From the NCBI GenBank assembly GCA_036266835.1, contig DATAXD010000040.1:1-64000 (forward strand): a stretch of 64,000 nucleotides of DNA, given 5' to 3'. Source of the stretch: Galbitalea sp036266835 (lineage in GTDB: Bacteria; Actinomycetota; Actinomycetes; Actinomycetales; Microbacteriaceae). The position numbers were made by a program, and so were the translations under genes. The notes below the pieces were generated by a model that saw only the letters and a list, made by a program, of their open reading frames with translations, did no database searches and was not told where the DNA came from. This document shows positions 1-10,701 of the stretch, in pieces. How positions within the stretch are numbered: position 1 is the stretch's first letter; every line of letters starts with the position of its first letter.

Positions 1-123
1 GGGTGCGGGAGGTTGGAACGCGGCCTCTGGTCGAGGTGGGCGGAAATGCAGGCAGAAACAGCTCCTTTTTGTCGTTTACCTGGTCGCGCCCGGCGACCAC
101 CCACTTGCCAATTAGTGAACACA

Positions 124-162
124 GAAAAACTAGTCTGTCCACCCCTGTATAGGGGTAGACAG
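124..162 (-). terminator. Rho-independent terminator after the parAB-like operon
   Basis: Near-perfect hairpin at 135-162: arms CTGTC-C-ACCCCT and AGGGGT-A-GACAG around a GTAT loop. Read on the minus strand it is followed by a run of five T (129-125). It lies 46 bases beyond the stop of the small gene at 208, so it would end the minus-strand partition operon. A second, T-less hairpin (GTCTCAA / TTGAGAC, 183-203) lies between it and the gene. No gene is recognised in 1-207. Confidence 0.6.
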
Positions 163-207
163 ATCGGGCGTGTCGTGAGTTCGTCTCAAGTATTGGTTGA
201 GACTTTC

Positions 208-603
208 TCATTCGAGCGATCTCCGGATCGCGTCTTCATCGGCCCCTGCTGCATTGCCGATTCGCGCCAGCATCAGGTCCACGGCGATGCGGATTAGTGA
301 GTTCTCGGTGATCCGCGCACCCGCATCGGGTTTGGCTCGGTTGAGCCGTCGAGCATGCACGGTCAAGGCCGCGAGTTGGTCTTCGCGTAGCCGGGTGTCC
401 TTTCGAACAAACCGCAGATATCCCGGAACCGCAGTGGCCTTGCGGGCGGGCTCCTCTCGGGGTGTGGGTCTTGGCGCATGTGCTCGTAGACCCGGCTCAA
501 GCCCCAGCATTGACGAGGGCACCGGTGGCGGCGCGGCTCGCGGGGCCGCGGGTGGTGCGTCATTGAGGTTGCCGAGCAGTTGCCCGAGGTTAGTCCTAGC
601 CAT
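208..603 (-). CDS. Small ParB-like / ribbon-helix-helix partition partner (putative)
   Basis: About 131 aa. The first half is Pro/Ala/Arg-rich and probably disordered. The second half (from about residue 65, YLRFVRKDTRLREDQ) looks like a compact helical DNA-binding domain of the kind found in plasmid ParB-like centromere-binding proteins. The ATG at 603 overlaps the parA stop as TGATG, indicating translational coupling. A GTG one codon earlier is possible. The ParB-like role is inferred mainly from position directly after parA; no classical ParB nuclease motif is visible. Confidence 0.5.
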   Translation of the reverse strand: MARTNLGQLLGNLNDAPPAAPRAAPPPVPSSMLGLEPGLRAHAPRPTPREEPARKATAVPGYLRFVRKDTRLREDQLAALTVHARRLNRAKPDAGARITENSLIRIAVDLMLARIGNAAGADEDAIRRSLE

Positions 604-1250
604 CACACTGCGGCGGCCTGGTTGGCCCAGATCGACATCAGCTCGAGGGCGATCACCCTGTAGTCGTCGACCGCATTGCCCGTGTTCCGTGCCGTCCCGT
701 ACTGGGTGACCACCCGCCCTTCGATGGGCGCGTCGGCGTGCACCTTGTAGCGGCGGATCGCCTGCCGGAAACGTGGGAGATGCAGTTCGTCGATCAGGGT
801 CTCGGCATCCTGGAGCTGCCCCGAAATGCGCATGTCGATCTTGCTCAGCAGAACACGGAACGGAGTGCCGGAGGGTTCAACCAGGGTTTTTATGGTGCGC
901 ACCATCGGGGGGATGCACAAAGCTTCCGGCTCGGTTGGCACGATCGCGAAGTCTGCCACATCGAGCACGGCGGCGAGGATCTTGCTATCGGTCAAATTCC
1001 CGGGGGTGTCAACGAACACCGTGTCGTAGGGCAGGGACCGCATTCGCGACAGGTTGGCGACATCCGTGTCCGCGGCGAAGTCGAATGGCAGAGCCTCGCC
1101 TGCGGTGGAGGCCCACCAGCTGGTCGACTGCTGCGGGTCGACGTCAACGACGAGTACCCGGGAGTGTTCGGCGACGACTGCGGCCAGGTTCATGGTCGTG
1201 GTGGTCTTGCCGGCGCCACCCTTCTGGTTGGCGATTGCGACGATTCTCAT
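603..1250 (-). CDS. parA: ParA-family partition ATPase
   Basis: 215 aa. Deviant Walker A KGGAGKTT near residue 10 with the signature lysine, Walker A' VVDVDPQQS and Walker B VFVDTPGN identify a small type Ib-like ParA/MinD ATPase. It would segregate plasmid or integrative-element DNA by ATP-dependent patterning on the nucleoid with the downstream small partner. An AGGA Shine-Dalgarno precedes the ATG. The upstream 323-base gap is rich in short repeats and is the likely partition site. The family is certain; exact biological role on an integrated element is inferred. Confidence 0.9.
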   Translation of the reverse strand: MRIVAIANQKGGAGKTTTTMNLAAVVAEHSRVLVVDVDPQQSTSWWASTAGEALPFDFAADTDVANLSRMRSLPYDTVFVDTPGNLTDSKILAAVLDVADFAIVPTEPEALCIPPMVRTIKTLVEPSGTPFRVLLSKIDMRISGQLQDAETLIDELHLPRFRQAIRRYKVHADAPIEGRVVTQYGTARNTGNAVDDYRVIALELMSIWANQAAAV

Positions 1251-1320
1251 GAGTGTGTCCTTTCAGAGTGAGCTCGGGTACCCCGAGCGATCAGATATGT
1301 GGTGCCAGGCCGCCGCTTGG

Positions 1321-1460
1321 TGGCGTTTCGTAACTTCGCAACTTCCGAAGTTCCGAAGGTCCCGACTTGCGAACATCGGCACTGCGGAAGTGTCGTACTT
1401 CGCAAGGTCCGTTCGTTCGATATTCGGAGGTTCCGTACATCGGAAGTCGATCGCCGAACC
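1321..1460. repeat. Repeat-rich candidate partition site (parS-like) upstream of parA
   Basis: Dense cluster of short direct and inverted repeats built on ACTTCGCAA and CTTCCGAAG: ACTTCGCA at 1333 and again near 1397, the 13-base palindrome AACTTCCGAAGTT at 1340-1352, GAAGTTCCGAAGG just after it, GCGGAAGTG near 1385 and GGAGGTTCCG / CGGAAGTCG to 1450. It occupies the gap between rep and parA, where plasmid centromeres and parA autoregulatory operators are commonly found. Function is inferred from position and repetition. Confidence 0.5.
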
Positions 1461-1518
1461 TGTGGAGGAGAGGAGCCTCCTGGTGCGCTTGTGGTTGGTT
1501 CTGCTCTCATTCCTGTTT

Positions 1519-1543
1519 AAGGGGGCAGGAAAACCGCCCCCTG
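1519..1543 (-). terminator. Hairpin after the small rep-like gene
   Basis: GGGGGC (1521-1526) pairs with GCCCCC (1536-1541) around a nine-base A-rich loop. It sits 33 bases beyond the stop of the minus-strand gene at 1574. The following T-tract is poor (TTAAAC), so it may slow rather than end transcription, or serve as a structured part of the partition region. Confidence 0.35.
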
Positions 1544-1573
1544 AACGCGCCATGAATTCGACCCCCGAGGAGG

Positions 1574-1993
1574 TCAGAAATGCGCCCTCTGCGGGGACCA
1601 CTTCTTAGACCCCTGCTCGATCGCGCTGGGCAGAGCGACGAGCGTGGCAGGTCGAGGACGAGGACGTGCGGAATCCACACAAAGCTCGAACTCCGCGGGG
1701 CGCCCATTACCGCCACGCCTCACCCGAACGATCGCGCCCTTGTCCACAAGTTCGCGAGTCGCCCGCTTCACCGCCCGGAATGCCTGGCCGGTTCCGTTGG
1801 TAGGTGCAAGAAACCCAAGCGCGATCGCCGACATCTCTCGACGACCGAAATACCGACGCGGAACTTGCCTCCCTGGGTTGTCCTCGTCGTCCCAACACTC
1901 CAACGCCATGTGGACAAAGAGACGAGCTGCAGTATTTCCCAGGCCGAGCTGCGCGGCAACGACCACCGCGCTCTTGGCCGCATACAGTCCCAT
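1574..1993 (-). CDS. Small winged-helix-like protein, candidate replication protein
   Basis: 139 aa. The core GNTAARLFVHMALECWDDED followed by RRYFGRREMSAIALGF and a helix-strand pattern RATRELVDKGAIVRVRRGGN resembles a helix-turn-helix/winged-helix fold seen in small actinobacterial plasmid replication or regulatory proteins. GGAGAG precedes the ATG with good spacing. It lies between an excisionase-like gene and parA, all on the same strand, which is typical of actinobacterial plasmid or integrative-element backbones. No catalytic motif is visible, so replication is only a contextual guess. Confidence 0.5.
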   Translation of the reverse strand: MGLYAAKSAVVVAAQLGLGNTAARLFVHMALECWDDEDNPGRQVPRRYFGRREMSAIALGFLAPTNGTGQAFRAVKRATRELVDKGAIVRVRRGGNGRPAEFELCVDSARPRPRPATLVALPSAIEQGSKKWSPQRAHF

Positions 1994-2032
1994 CAGCCGC
2001 TCTCCGACGATCCATCGTCCTGGCCCACGCCT

Positions 2033-2236
2033 TCACGCGTATACCGCTGAGCCGGTGCGAGTCTGAGCGCTCGCCTCCACCCACGCAACGACTTCGGATG
2101 GCCGGTACAGCACAGTTCGTGCCGTCGGCTTGTAGAAACGGGGACCCTTCCCCTGGTAGCGCAGCTGCGCCAGAGCCGCCACCGATAGCCCCGTCATCTC
2201 CGCCACCGCGCTTGGGCCCACGAAATCCTCACTCAT
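2033..2236 (-). CDS. AlpA/excisionase-type helix-turn-helix protein
   Basis: 67 aa from the ATG at 2236, which has a strong GAGGGAG five bases upstream; a longer reading from 2287 has no such signal. The domain VGPSAVAEMTGLSVAALAQ, then KGPRFYKPTARTVLYRPSEVVAWVEA, is a complete MerR-like HTH_17 unit of the type in excisionases and AlpA regulators. With the integrase at 2907 it probably controls directionality of excision. Divergent from the XRE regulator, sharing a 102-base promoter region. Confidence 0.75.
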   Translation of the reverse strand: MSEDFVGPSAVAEMTGLSVAALAQLRYQGKGPRFYKPTARTVLYRPSEVVAWVEASAQTRTGSAVYA

Positions 2237-2338
2237 CACAGCTCCCTCGTTATTACAACCAGAGTATTTCTCTGTTGTCGAAATCAAGGTAAGCTAACAT
2301 CATCCGGTTGACAACCCGAAACGCGCTATTCTGTCGAA
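2237..2338. promoter_or_regulatory. Divergent control region with repeated TGTCGAAAT and an 11-base palindrome
   Basis: Between the excisionase-like and XRE genes. TGTCGAAAT occurs at 2276-2284 and 2332-2340, the second overlapping the XRE start. GGTTGACAACC, a perfect palindrome containing a TTGACA -35-like hexamer, lies at 2306-2316. This arrangement suits a regulator that binds its own promoter and that of the divergent gene. Not experimentally supported. Confidence 0.4.
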
Positions 2339-2935
2339 ATGACGAGTTACGGATCGGAACGCAGCATTGGAGCACGTATCCGAATGGCACGCCGAGCACG
2401 CGGGTATCGCACAACGAGCGACCTCGCAGCCGCAATCGACAGCGGGAAACTCACGGAAGCCGTCCTTGAGAACATCGAGGCCGGACGAAAAGCCGACCTC
2501 AGCATCAGCCAGGTTCTCAACATCGCCATGACCCTCAAGGTCCCCGTGAGCTACCTGCTCGCACCGCTCACTCGCCCAGACGATCCGATCGACCTGCCCA
2601 ACCTCAGCACCGCCTTCTCCGGCATGACCGCCGGCGAATTCGACTCCTGGCTCGCCGCGATCCCCACCGCCAACTACCGGGCAGACCTCGCCGCGGAACG
2701 CAACGACCGAGCCGAGCTCCAAGCCCTTCGCGAGCTCGCGACGCTCCACCGTGAACTTCGGCGGCTCACCATCACTTCACAGGTACTAGAAGGTGTGGAA
2801 ACTGCAGGAACAGGTGCCCGCATCGCAGACACCAAACGACAAATCGCCAATCTGATCGGATACCTCCGCTCTGCCGGATGGGACGTTGCGAACGCGGAGG
2901 AGACGCATGGGGAGCATCGAGGCTTATCAGACTGA
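2339..2935 (+). CDS. XRE-family helix-turn-helix regulator
   Basis: 198 aa. N-terminal helix-turn-helix (about residues 8-65: IGARIRMARRARGY, then LTEAVLENIEAGRKADLSI) of Cro/C1 type, followed by SYLLAPLT, a Pro/Asp-rich linker and a C-terminal helical, probably coiled-coil segment (about residues 115-165). It likely represses element genes. Its 3' end overlaps the integrase start by 29 bases, so integrase expression is coupled to it. Confidence 0.8.
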   Translation: MTSYGSERSIGARIRMARRARGYRTTSDLAAAIDSGKLTEAVLENIEAGRKADLSISQVLNIAMTLKVPVSYLLAPLTRPDDPIDLPNLSTAFSGMTAGEFDSWLAAIPTANYRADLAAERNDRAELQALRELATLHRELRRLTITSQVLEGVETAGTGARIADTKRQIANLIGYLRSAGWDVANAEETHGEHRGLSD

Positions 2936-4043
2936 TCGCGGCAAGAGGTACCGGGTTCGCTATCGTGACCCGGAGCACGCGCAGCGGCTCCGAGCCGGAT
3001 TCGAAACAAAGCACTCGGCCGAAGAGTTCTTGGCCGCGATCACCGTGTCCAAGAGCCGAGGCGAATACGTAGATCCCGCGGATGCCAGGGTGACACTTAG
3101 CGCGCTCGCCGCCGAATGGCTCGAGAATCAATCTCACTTGAAACCCTCCTCAGCTCGCCCACTGGAGATCGCGTGGCGCCGACAAGTCGCGCCTCGATGG
3201 GCCAACGTGCGGATATCGGATGTTCGCTTCTCAAATGTCCAAGCGTGGGTCACCCAACTCAGCGCGGAGCGGAGTGCGTCGACGGTCATCCGGGCGTACG
3301 GCGTGCTCGCTGCGCTGCTCGATGTCGCAGTACGAGATCGACGAATCCTGTCCAACCCGGCACGCGGAGTCAAGCTGCCGCGGAAGGTGGGCAAAGAGAA
3401 GGTCTACCTCACGCACGAACAGGTCGATTTGCTCGCGACCAATGCCGGCGACCACGGTACCCTAGTCCTCTTTCTTGCCTACACGGGGCTGCGCTGGGGC
3501 GAGGTTACGGCTCTACGTGTTTCCAGTCTCGACTCACTGCGCCGACGCGTCAACGTCACGCGCAACGCCGTCATGGTTGGCGGCACGATCCACGAGGGCA
3601 CGCCGAAGTCACACGAAGCGCGCAGTGTGCCGTTCCCGGCCTTTCTGTCAGAACGACTCGCGAAGGTCTGCGAGGGGAAGTCGCGGGATGATCTACTCTT
3701 CGGCGATGGGCACACATTCCTGCGACCCCCCGATGTTCGGAACGGATGGTGGGTGCGCGCCCTGACCGCGGCAAGAGAACGTGACGCGACATTCCCCCAA
3801 TCCATTACTCGCCACGATCTGAGGCACACCGCAGCGAGTCTCTCTGTGAGCGCCGGCGCGAACGTTAAGGCAGTCCAGCGCATGCTCGGTCACGCCTCGG
3901 CGGCCATGACGCTAGACGTGTACGCCGAGCTCTTCGACGACGACTTGGACGCGGTTGCGGTAGCCCTCGATCGCGCTCGATCTGAGAAAAGTGTGCACTT
4001 TTTGTTGACTTTGCCGAAATCCGCGAACGGCAAAACCCCCTAA
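2907..4043 (+). CDS. Tyrosine recombinase (integrase) of the element
   Basis: 378 aa from the ATG at 2907, chosen because GGAGGAG lies five bases upstream; an in-frame ATG at 2886 has no such signal. Arm-type N-terminal domain (about 1-55), SAM-like core-binding domain (about 60-150) and catalytic domain with the conserved Arg in YTGLRWGEVTAL, HDLRHTAASL (His-x-x-Arg), LGHASAAMTLDVYAEL (second His and nucleophilic Tyr). It ends 36 bases from the 3' end of tRNA-Ser, the classical geometry for an integrase acting at a tRNA attachment site. Confidence 0.95.
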   Translation: MGSIEAYQTDRGKRYRVRYRDPEHAQRLRAGFETKHSAEEFLAAITVSKSRGEYVDPADARVTLSALAAEWLENQSHLKPSSARPLEIAWRRQVAPRWANVRISDVRFSNVQAWVTQLSAERSASTVIRAYGVLAALLDVAVRDRRILSNPARGVKLPRKVGKEKVYLTHEQVDLLATNAGDHGTLVLFLAYTGLRWGEVTALRVSSLDSLRRRVNVTRNAVMVGGTIHEGTPKSHEARSVPFPAFLSERLAKVCEGKSRDDLLFGDGHTFLRPPDVRNGWWVRALTAARERDATFPQSITRHDLRHTAASLSVSAGANVKAVQRMLGHASAAMTLDVYAELFDDDLDAVAVALDRARSEKSVHFLLTLPKSANGKTP

Positions 4044-4079
4044 ATCCCTTGCAATCACTGGGAAGTAGAGGGTTTGCAT

Positions 4080-4170
4080 TGGCGGAACCGGTGGGATTTG
4101 AACCCACGGTGGGCTCAACACCCACACAACTTTTCGAGAGTTGCACCTTCGGCCGCTCGGACACGGTTCC
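4080..4170 (-). tRNA. tRNA-Ser (CGA)
   Basis: Class II tRNA of 91 bases including an encoded CCA (4082-4080). Acceptor GGAACCG at the 5' end (4170), anticodon loop CTCGAAA giving CGA, a long variable arm (GTGTGGGTGTTGAGCCCAC), and T-arm GTGGGTTCAAATCCCAC. The integrase gene ends just beyond its 3' end, so this gene is the probable attachment site of the element to the left. The second attachment copy is not in the window. Confidence 0.95.
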
Positions 4171-4241
4171 GGGACGAGTTTAGTACACAGGCCAGAGGCC
4201 CAATCCCGCAGGTGACGGCGGCCACACCTAGGCTAAAGCGC

Positions 4242-5600
4242 ATGGCGCGCGCCGCAACCAACTTCCGCTGCACAGAGTGCGGATGGACCAGCATCAAATG
4301 GGTTGGGCGCTGCGGAGAGTGCCAATCCTGGGGAACCGTCCTCGACGATGCCGAGAACGCGGCGCCACCACGAGCGGTGGTGCCTATCCGCATCAGCGAA
4401 GCGCGCGCCGCGAAGCCAATCACCGAAATCGGTTCGACGGATGAGGCCACGCATTGGCCGAGCGGCATCGGCGAATTCGACCGCGTGCTTGGCGGTGGAA
4501 TCGTGCCGGGCGCCGCCATCCTGCTCAGTGGCGAGCCGGGGGTCGGCAAGTCGACGCTGCTGCTCGAGGTCGCGTCGCGAGCAGCCGCGCGCGGAATGCG
4601 CGTGCTCTATGTCAGCGCCGAGGAATCGGTGAACCAGGTCAAGATGCGCGCCACACGCACCGGCGCATTACAACCGACCCTGTTTCTCGCCGCGGAGACC
4701 GACCTCGCGATCATCCTCGGCCAGATCGAACAGGTCGATCCGCAGCTCGTGATCGTCGATTCGGTACAGACCGTCGCGTCGTCGACATCCGAAGGTCTCG
4801 CGGGCGGGCCAGCGCAAGTTCGCGAAGTCGCCTCGACACTGATCCGTGTCTCGAAGGATCGCAACCTGCCGGTGCTGCTCGTTGGCCACGTCACCAAAGA
4901 CGGCACGATCGCCGGCCCGCGGCTGCTCGAACACCTCGTGGATGTCGTGCTCCAGTTCGAGGGCGATAGGCAGACTGCCCTCCGTTTCGTGCGCTCGCAG
5001 AAGAACCGCTTCGGACCGACGGATGAGGTGGGCTGCTTCGAAATGACCGGCGACGGGATCGCGGAAGTCGCCGACCCGAGCGGGCTATTCCTGTCGCGCA
5101 CCCGGCAACCGGTGAGCGGAACCTGCGTCACCATCGCGGTCGAAGGCAGACGTGCGCTCCCGGTCGAAGTGCAGGCGCTCATTGTGAAGTCATCCGCTCC
5201 GATGCCTCGCCGAGTCGTTAACGGTGTCGACAGCTCGCGCGTCGCCATGCTCCTCGCGGTGCTCGAACGCCGGTCGAGCATGCAGCTTTCCGCTTATGAC
5301 GTGTATGTCTCGACCGTCGGCGGCATCCGGCTAACTGAACCGGGTGCCGATCTCGCGATCTCCCTCGCAATCGCGAGCGCGTTCAGGGGCAAAGCACTGC
5401 CCGCGACGACTGCAGCCGTCGGAGAAATCAGTCTCGCCGGGGAGATCCGCCCAGCATCCTCGGCAAAGCAGCGGATTGCCGAAGCCAAGCGACTCGGCTT
5501 CACCACGGTGCTCGATTCACAGGCCGAAAGCCTGCAGAACGCAGTGCGTCTCGCCTTCGCGGCAGCAAAGCCCGACGTGGTAGATGCCCCCGATTTCTAA
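4242..5600 (+). CDS. radA: DNA repair protein RadA
   Basis: 452 aa from the ATG at 4242, the normal RadA length; the reading frame runs open back through the tRNA gene, so earlier starts are rejected. N-terminal C4 zinc finger (CTECGW ... CGECQSW, Cys 10/13/24/27), RecA-like ATPase with Walker A GEPGVGKST, the RadA-specific KNRFG motif, and a C-terminal Lon-protease-like domain. RadA drives branch migration of recombination intermediates. Monocistronic by context. Confidence 0.97.
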   Translation: MARAATNFRCTECGWTSIKWVGRCGECQSWGTVLDDAENAAPPRAVVPIRISEARAAKPITEIGSTDEATHWPSGIGEFDRVLGGGIVPGAAILLSGEPGVGKSTLLLEVASRAAARGMRVLYVSAEESVNQVKMRATRTGALQPTLFLAAETDLAIILGQIEQVDPQLVIVDSVQTVASSTSEGLAGGPAQVREVASTLIRVSKDRNLPVLLVGHVTKDGTIAGPRLLEHLVDVVLQFEGDRQTALRFVRSQKNRFGPTDEVGCFEMTGDGIAEVADPSGLFLSRTRQPVSGTCVTIAVEGRRALPVEVQALIVKSSAPMPRRVVNGVDSSRVAMLLAVLERRSSMQLSAYDVYVSTVGGIRLTEPGADLAISLAIASAFRGKALPATTAAVGEISLAGEIRPASSAKQRIAEAKRLGFTTVLDSQAESLQNAVRLAFAAAKPDVVDAPDF

Positions 5601-5712
5601 GCGCACCCGCTGACCAAACGCACACGGGGTCGTTTTGCCCGTTTTCTGCCGTGGCAAAGAAGGGACAAACCTTTCCACGCCGAACCCCGTGATTCGCCTA
5701 TACCCTTTCTGC

Positions 5713-6252
5713 ATGTTGACTCGACTCCCCCTCATCGCCGCGGTAGGCGCGGTGCTCTTGCTGACCGCGTGTGGCCCCGCCACGCCAGCCCCACCACCCG
5801 GCCCGACCGCGACTGACTCGGGTGCCGCCGCGCCAACACCATCAACTGCTCCTGCTCCCGCGCCGTCGTCAACCGCGTCCGACACGATCAGTGCCGGCAC
5901 CTGCACTCCGGCCGAAGAGGCGGCCAGTAACACCTCGTATCCGATCCCGACCGTGTACACCGTGTACAACACGCTGCCCACCGATTCGGTGACCATCCAC
6001 TACACGGCCTTCAACAGCGACGGAACGATGCCCGTTGTAACACTCACGACTACCGGACCGGTTATCAATATCGTCGGGTACCCCTGCACGGATGCCCAGG
6101 GCGGCGCAATCTGGACACTTACGGCTACACACAGCATTCCGGGCTCGATTGGATGCGCGCTCGACTTCGGCGGGCTCATCGTAAAGACGGATTCCGCTGG
6201 GCAGGAAGACCCCACGGCGTCGATCAGCTGCTCGGGCAATCCCGGCCAGTAG
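5713..6252 (+). CDS. Lipoprotein of unknown function, copy 1
   Basis: 179 aa from the ATG at 5713. N-terminal MLTRLPLIAAVGAVLLLTAC ends in a lipobox (LTAC), so the mature protein would be anchored by a diacylglyceryl-cysteine. A Pro/Thr/Ala-rich linker (about 22-60) leads to a roughly 120-residue domain with a conserved TCTP/AE start, VTIHYTAFNSDGT and a Cys pair (YPCTD ... GCALDFGG). Clearly paralogous to the next gene. I do not recognise a characterised family. Confidence 0.75.
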   Translation: MLTRLPLIAAVGAVLLLTACGPATPAPPPGPTATDSGAAAPTPSTAPAPAPSSTASDTISAGTCTPAEEAASNTSYPIPTVYTVYNTLPTDSVTIHYTAFNSDGTMPVVTLTTTGPVINIVGYPCTDAQGGAIWTLTATHSIPGSIGCALDFGGLIVKTDSAGQEDPTASISCSGNPGQ

Positions 6253-6358
6253 CGCTCGTCCACGCGTCGCGATACTAAATAACGAGTGCGGCAACCAGCC
6301 GCAATCTGGAGACTCGGTACCTACATACGAGTCTGTGCATCGCTAATACTGTTGCGGC

Positions 6359-6910
6359 ATGATAAAACGACTCCCCCTGATTGCTGCGGTTGGGGCGGTC
6401 CTGCTTCTGACCGCCTGCGGCCCGGCAACCCCACCTACGCCGACCGCGACTGTGAGCGGCGCGCCCGCACCGACAGCGAGCGCCTCGTCGACGCCATCAC
6501 TCTCACCGTCGCCTACACCGTCACCATCGGCGAGTGCGGCAGCGACGTATCCGACCGGAACATGTACCAAAGCAGACATGCTCAGTTACTCGCCAACACC
6601 GACGATCTACACGATCTACCAGTTCGGGGCCACCTCCTCGGTGACGTTCCACTACATGGGATTCAACCGTGATGGCACCAACCCGATCCTCACCGGCACA
6701 ACTTCGGCGGTGGTCACAACCATCATCGCGTGGCCCTGCACCGTGGCGTCCGGTGAGCAGTTGTGGACCTTCACGGCGACCGTCCCACATTCCGAGGCGT
6801 CCCTCGGTTGCGTTCTTGCATACGGCGGCAACCTGGTGCACACCGATTCGAAGGGCGGCGACGACACGCAGCCGTTCAGCGTCAGCTGTACTGGCAACCC
6901 GGGCGTGTAG
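6359..6910 (+). CDS. Lipoprotein of unknown function, copy 2
   Basis: 183 aa. The signal peptide repeats that of the upstream gene almost exactly (RLPLIAAVGAVLLLTACGPA) and the mature domain is collinear with it: GTCTKAD, SSVTFHYMGFNRDGTNP, WPCTVASGEQLWTFTAT, LGCVLAYGGNLVHTDSKGG. The linker between lipobox and domain has diverged into a Ser/Pro/Thr tract. A tandem duplication, 106 bases apart. Probably a surface-exposed ligand-binding or cell-envelope protein; no function can be assigned. Confidence 0.75.
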   Translation: MIKRLPLIAAVGAVLLLTACGPATPPTPTATVSGAPAPTASASSTPSLSPSPTPSPSASAAATYPTGTCTKADMLSYSPTPTIYTIYQFGATSSVTFHYMGFNRDGTNPILTGTTSAVVTTIIAWPCTVASGEQLWTFTATVPHSEASLGCVLAYGGNLVHTDSKGGDDTQPFSVSCTGNPGV

Positions 6911-6927
6911 CGCTCGAGGGTGCCGCT

Positions 6928-7521
6928 CTACTTGAGCACGAACTGCGGCGAATTGGCCGTCGACGACGTGATGCCGTCGACGGTCACGGTCAGGTGATAG
7001 CTCGCTCCCTTGGCGATGACCTGAGGCTCGTTCGTCGCCGAGCAGTCGGCCGCATTCGAACGCGTGCGGTTCCAGGCGAATGGAGCGCTCGCCACTGCCT
7101 TGCCCGGAGTGAGGATTGAGACGTGGGAGACGGCATTGGTCTGGCAGTCGGTCGAGGACCAGATCGTGTCGGTGCCGCTGGTGATGACGTACTTCTGCAC
7201 GTCGCTGCCGTCCTTGAATGAGCAGGGCTTCCCGCCCGTGTTGGTGATGGTCAGTGATACCTGCGGGTCAACGCCAGCCGCGTAACTGAGGCCATCCGTC
7301 TTCGCGACCACCTCGACATCCGCCGCCTTACAGGCTGCAGCGGTGGCCGGGTTCGATGTTGGCGTATTGCTCGGATGACCGGCAGGTTTGCCGGAGCCCG
7401 GGCGCACGATGATCAGCACAACGATCAGGATGATCACAACAATCCCACCGAGTACCGCGAGACGGCGGCGCCAGTAGACGCTCTGAGGCTGCCGGCCGAC
7501 GGGACTCCGATTCGTCGACAT
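6928..7521 (-). CDS. Membrane-anchored extracytoplasmic protein, DUF4232-like (putative)
   Basis: 197 aa. Short Arg-rich N-terminus, one transmembrane helix (about residues 24-43, LAVLGGIVVIILIVVLIIV), a Pro/Thr/Ser linker, and an extracellular beta-sandwich-like domain beginning ACKAADVEV with VSLTITNTGGKPC, SSTDCQTN and a C-terminal beta run. The NTGGxPC pattern and Cys pairing recall DUF4232-like extracytoplasmic domains. Convergent with the lipoprotein pair (18 bases apart). Confidence 0.65.
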   Translation of the reverse strand: MSTNRSPVGRQPQSVYWRRRLAVLGGIVVIILIVVLIIVRPGSGKPAGHPSNTPTSNPATAAACKAADVEVVAKTDGLSYAAGVDPQVSLTITNTGGKPCSFKDGSDVQKYVITSGTDTIWSSTDCQTNAVSHVSILTPGKAVASAPFAWNRTRSNAADCSATNEPQVIAKGASYHLTVTVDGITSSTANSPQFVLK

Positions 7522-7655
7522 GTGGCTAGGGTATGCGGCTTAGTTTGGGAACGCGGCCGATTCGGCGGCGTGTACGCGCAATGCCCAGCATTGCGCGACA
7601 CCACAGCGGCGTTCGAATCGGCTGATCGTGCGCCGCAGAGGCGGCGGCGCACCAG

Positions 7656-8162
7656 CTAGCAGGGCAAGTTCTTTAGCATCCTTGTATTGCCTAGGGTGTT
7701 TGGCTTTACTCGGCTGAGATCGAGGAACTCGGCGATGCCCTCATCGGGTGATCGCACCAGCTGCGAGTAGACGTCGGGGGCGACGACATCCTCACTGATC
7801 GGCGCGAAGCCGTGGTGGCCGAAGAAGTCCGTCTCGAAGGTCAGGCAGAACAGACGGGTGAGTCCGATGCGGATGGCCGTCGCCTCGATGTCCTCGAGGA
7901 TGGCGTTGCCGACGCCGTGACGCAACCACTCGTCGGCGACCGCGAGAGTTCGCACTTCACCGAGGTCTTCCCACATGACGTGGAGGGCGCCGCATCCGAT
8001 CAGGGTGCCGTTGTCGTCCTCGGCCACACGGAACTCCTGCACCGCCTCGTAGAAGACGACGCTTTCTTTGCCGAGCAGGATGCGGCGTTGAACCAGCGGT
8101 TCGACGAGGGCCTTGATCGCGGGAACGTCCGGCGTGCGAGCTGGTCGCACGGTGAATGCCAC
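7656..8162 (-). CDS. argA: Amino-acid N-acetyltransferase, actinobacterial ArgA type (GNAT)
   Basis: 168 aa with a GTG start. GNAT fold: VRPARTPDVPAIKALVEPLV, GCGALHVMWEDLGEVRTLAV (core strands), WLRHGVGNAILEDIE (acetyl-CoA loop R/Q-x-x-G-x-G/A), LFCLTFETDFFGHHGF and EFLDLSRVKPNTLGNTRML. This matches the small actinobacterial N-acetylglutamate synthase type (mycobacterial Rv2747-like), which performs the first step of arginine synthesis. Sits downstream of clpC on the same strand, as in related genomes. Confidence 0.85.
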   Translation of the reverse strand: MAFTVRPARTPDVPAIKALVEPLVQRRILLGKESVVFYEAVQEFRVAEDDNGTLIGCGALHVMWEDLGEVRTLAVADEWLRHGVGNAILEDIEATAIRIGLTRLFCLTFETDFFGHHGFAPISEDVVAPDVYSQLVRSPDEGIAEFLDLSRVKPNTLGNTRMLKNLPC

Positions 8163-8188
8163 GGGGTTGAGTCTAATTGCGCGTACTG

Positions 8189-8205
8189 GTCTCGATACGC
8201 GGTGG

Positions 8206-8216
<11 letters not shown>
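8189..8216. repeat. Dispersed intergenic repeat, GGTCTCGATACGC copy 1
   Basis: GGTCTCGATACGC at 8189-8201 followed by GGTGGCTACGCCTCTAC, partly inside the clpC 3' end. The same 13-base core begins the long palindromic element at 17319. This looks like one arm of a family-wide repeat that has decayed on one side. Confidence 0.5.
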
Positions 8217-10683
<2,467 letters not shown>

Positions 10684-10701
10684 TCTGTCTGTCTCCCTCG
10701 A

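Noticed and set aside
4074..4241. Earlier start for radA inside tRNA-Ser
   Set aside because: RadA begins with its zinc finger at 4242; the upstream frame runs over the tRNA gene.
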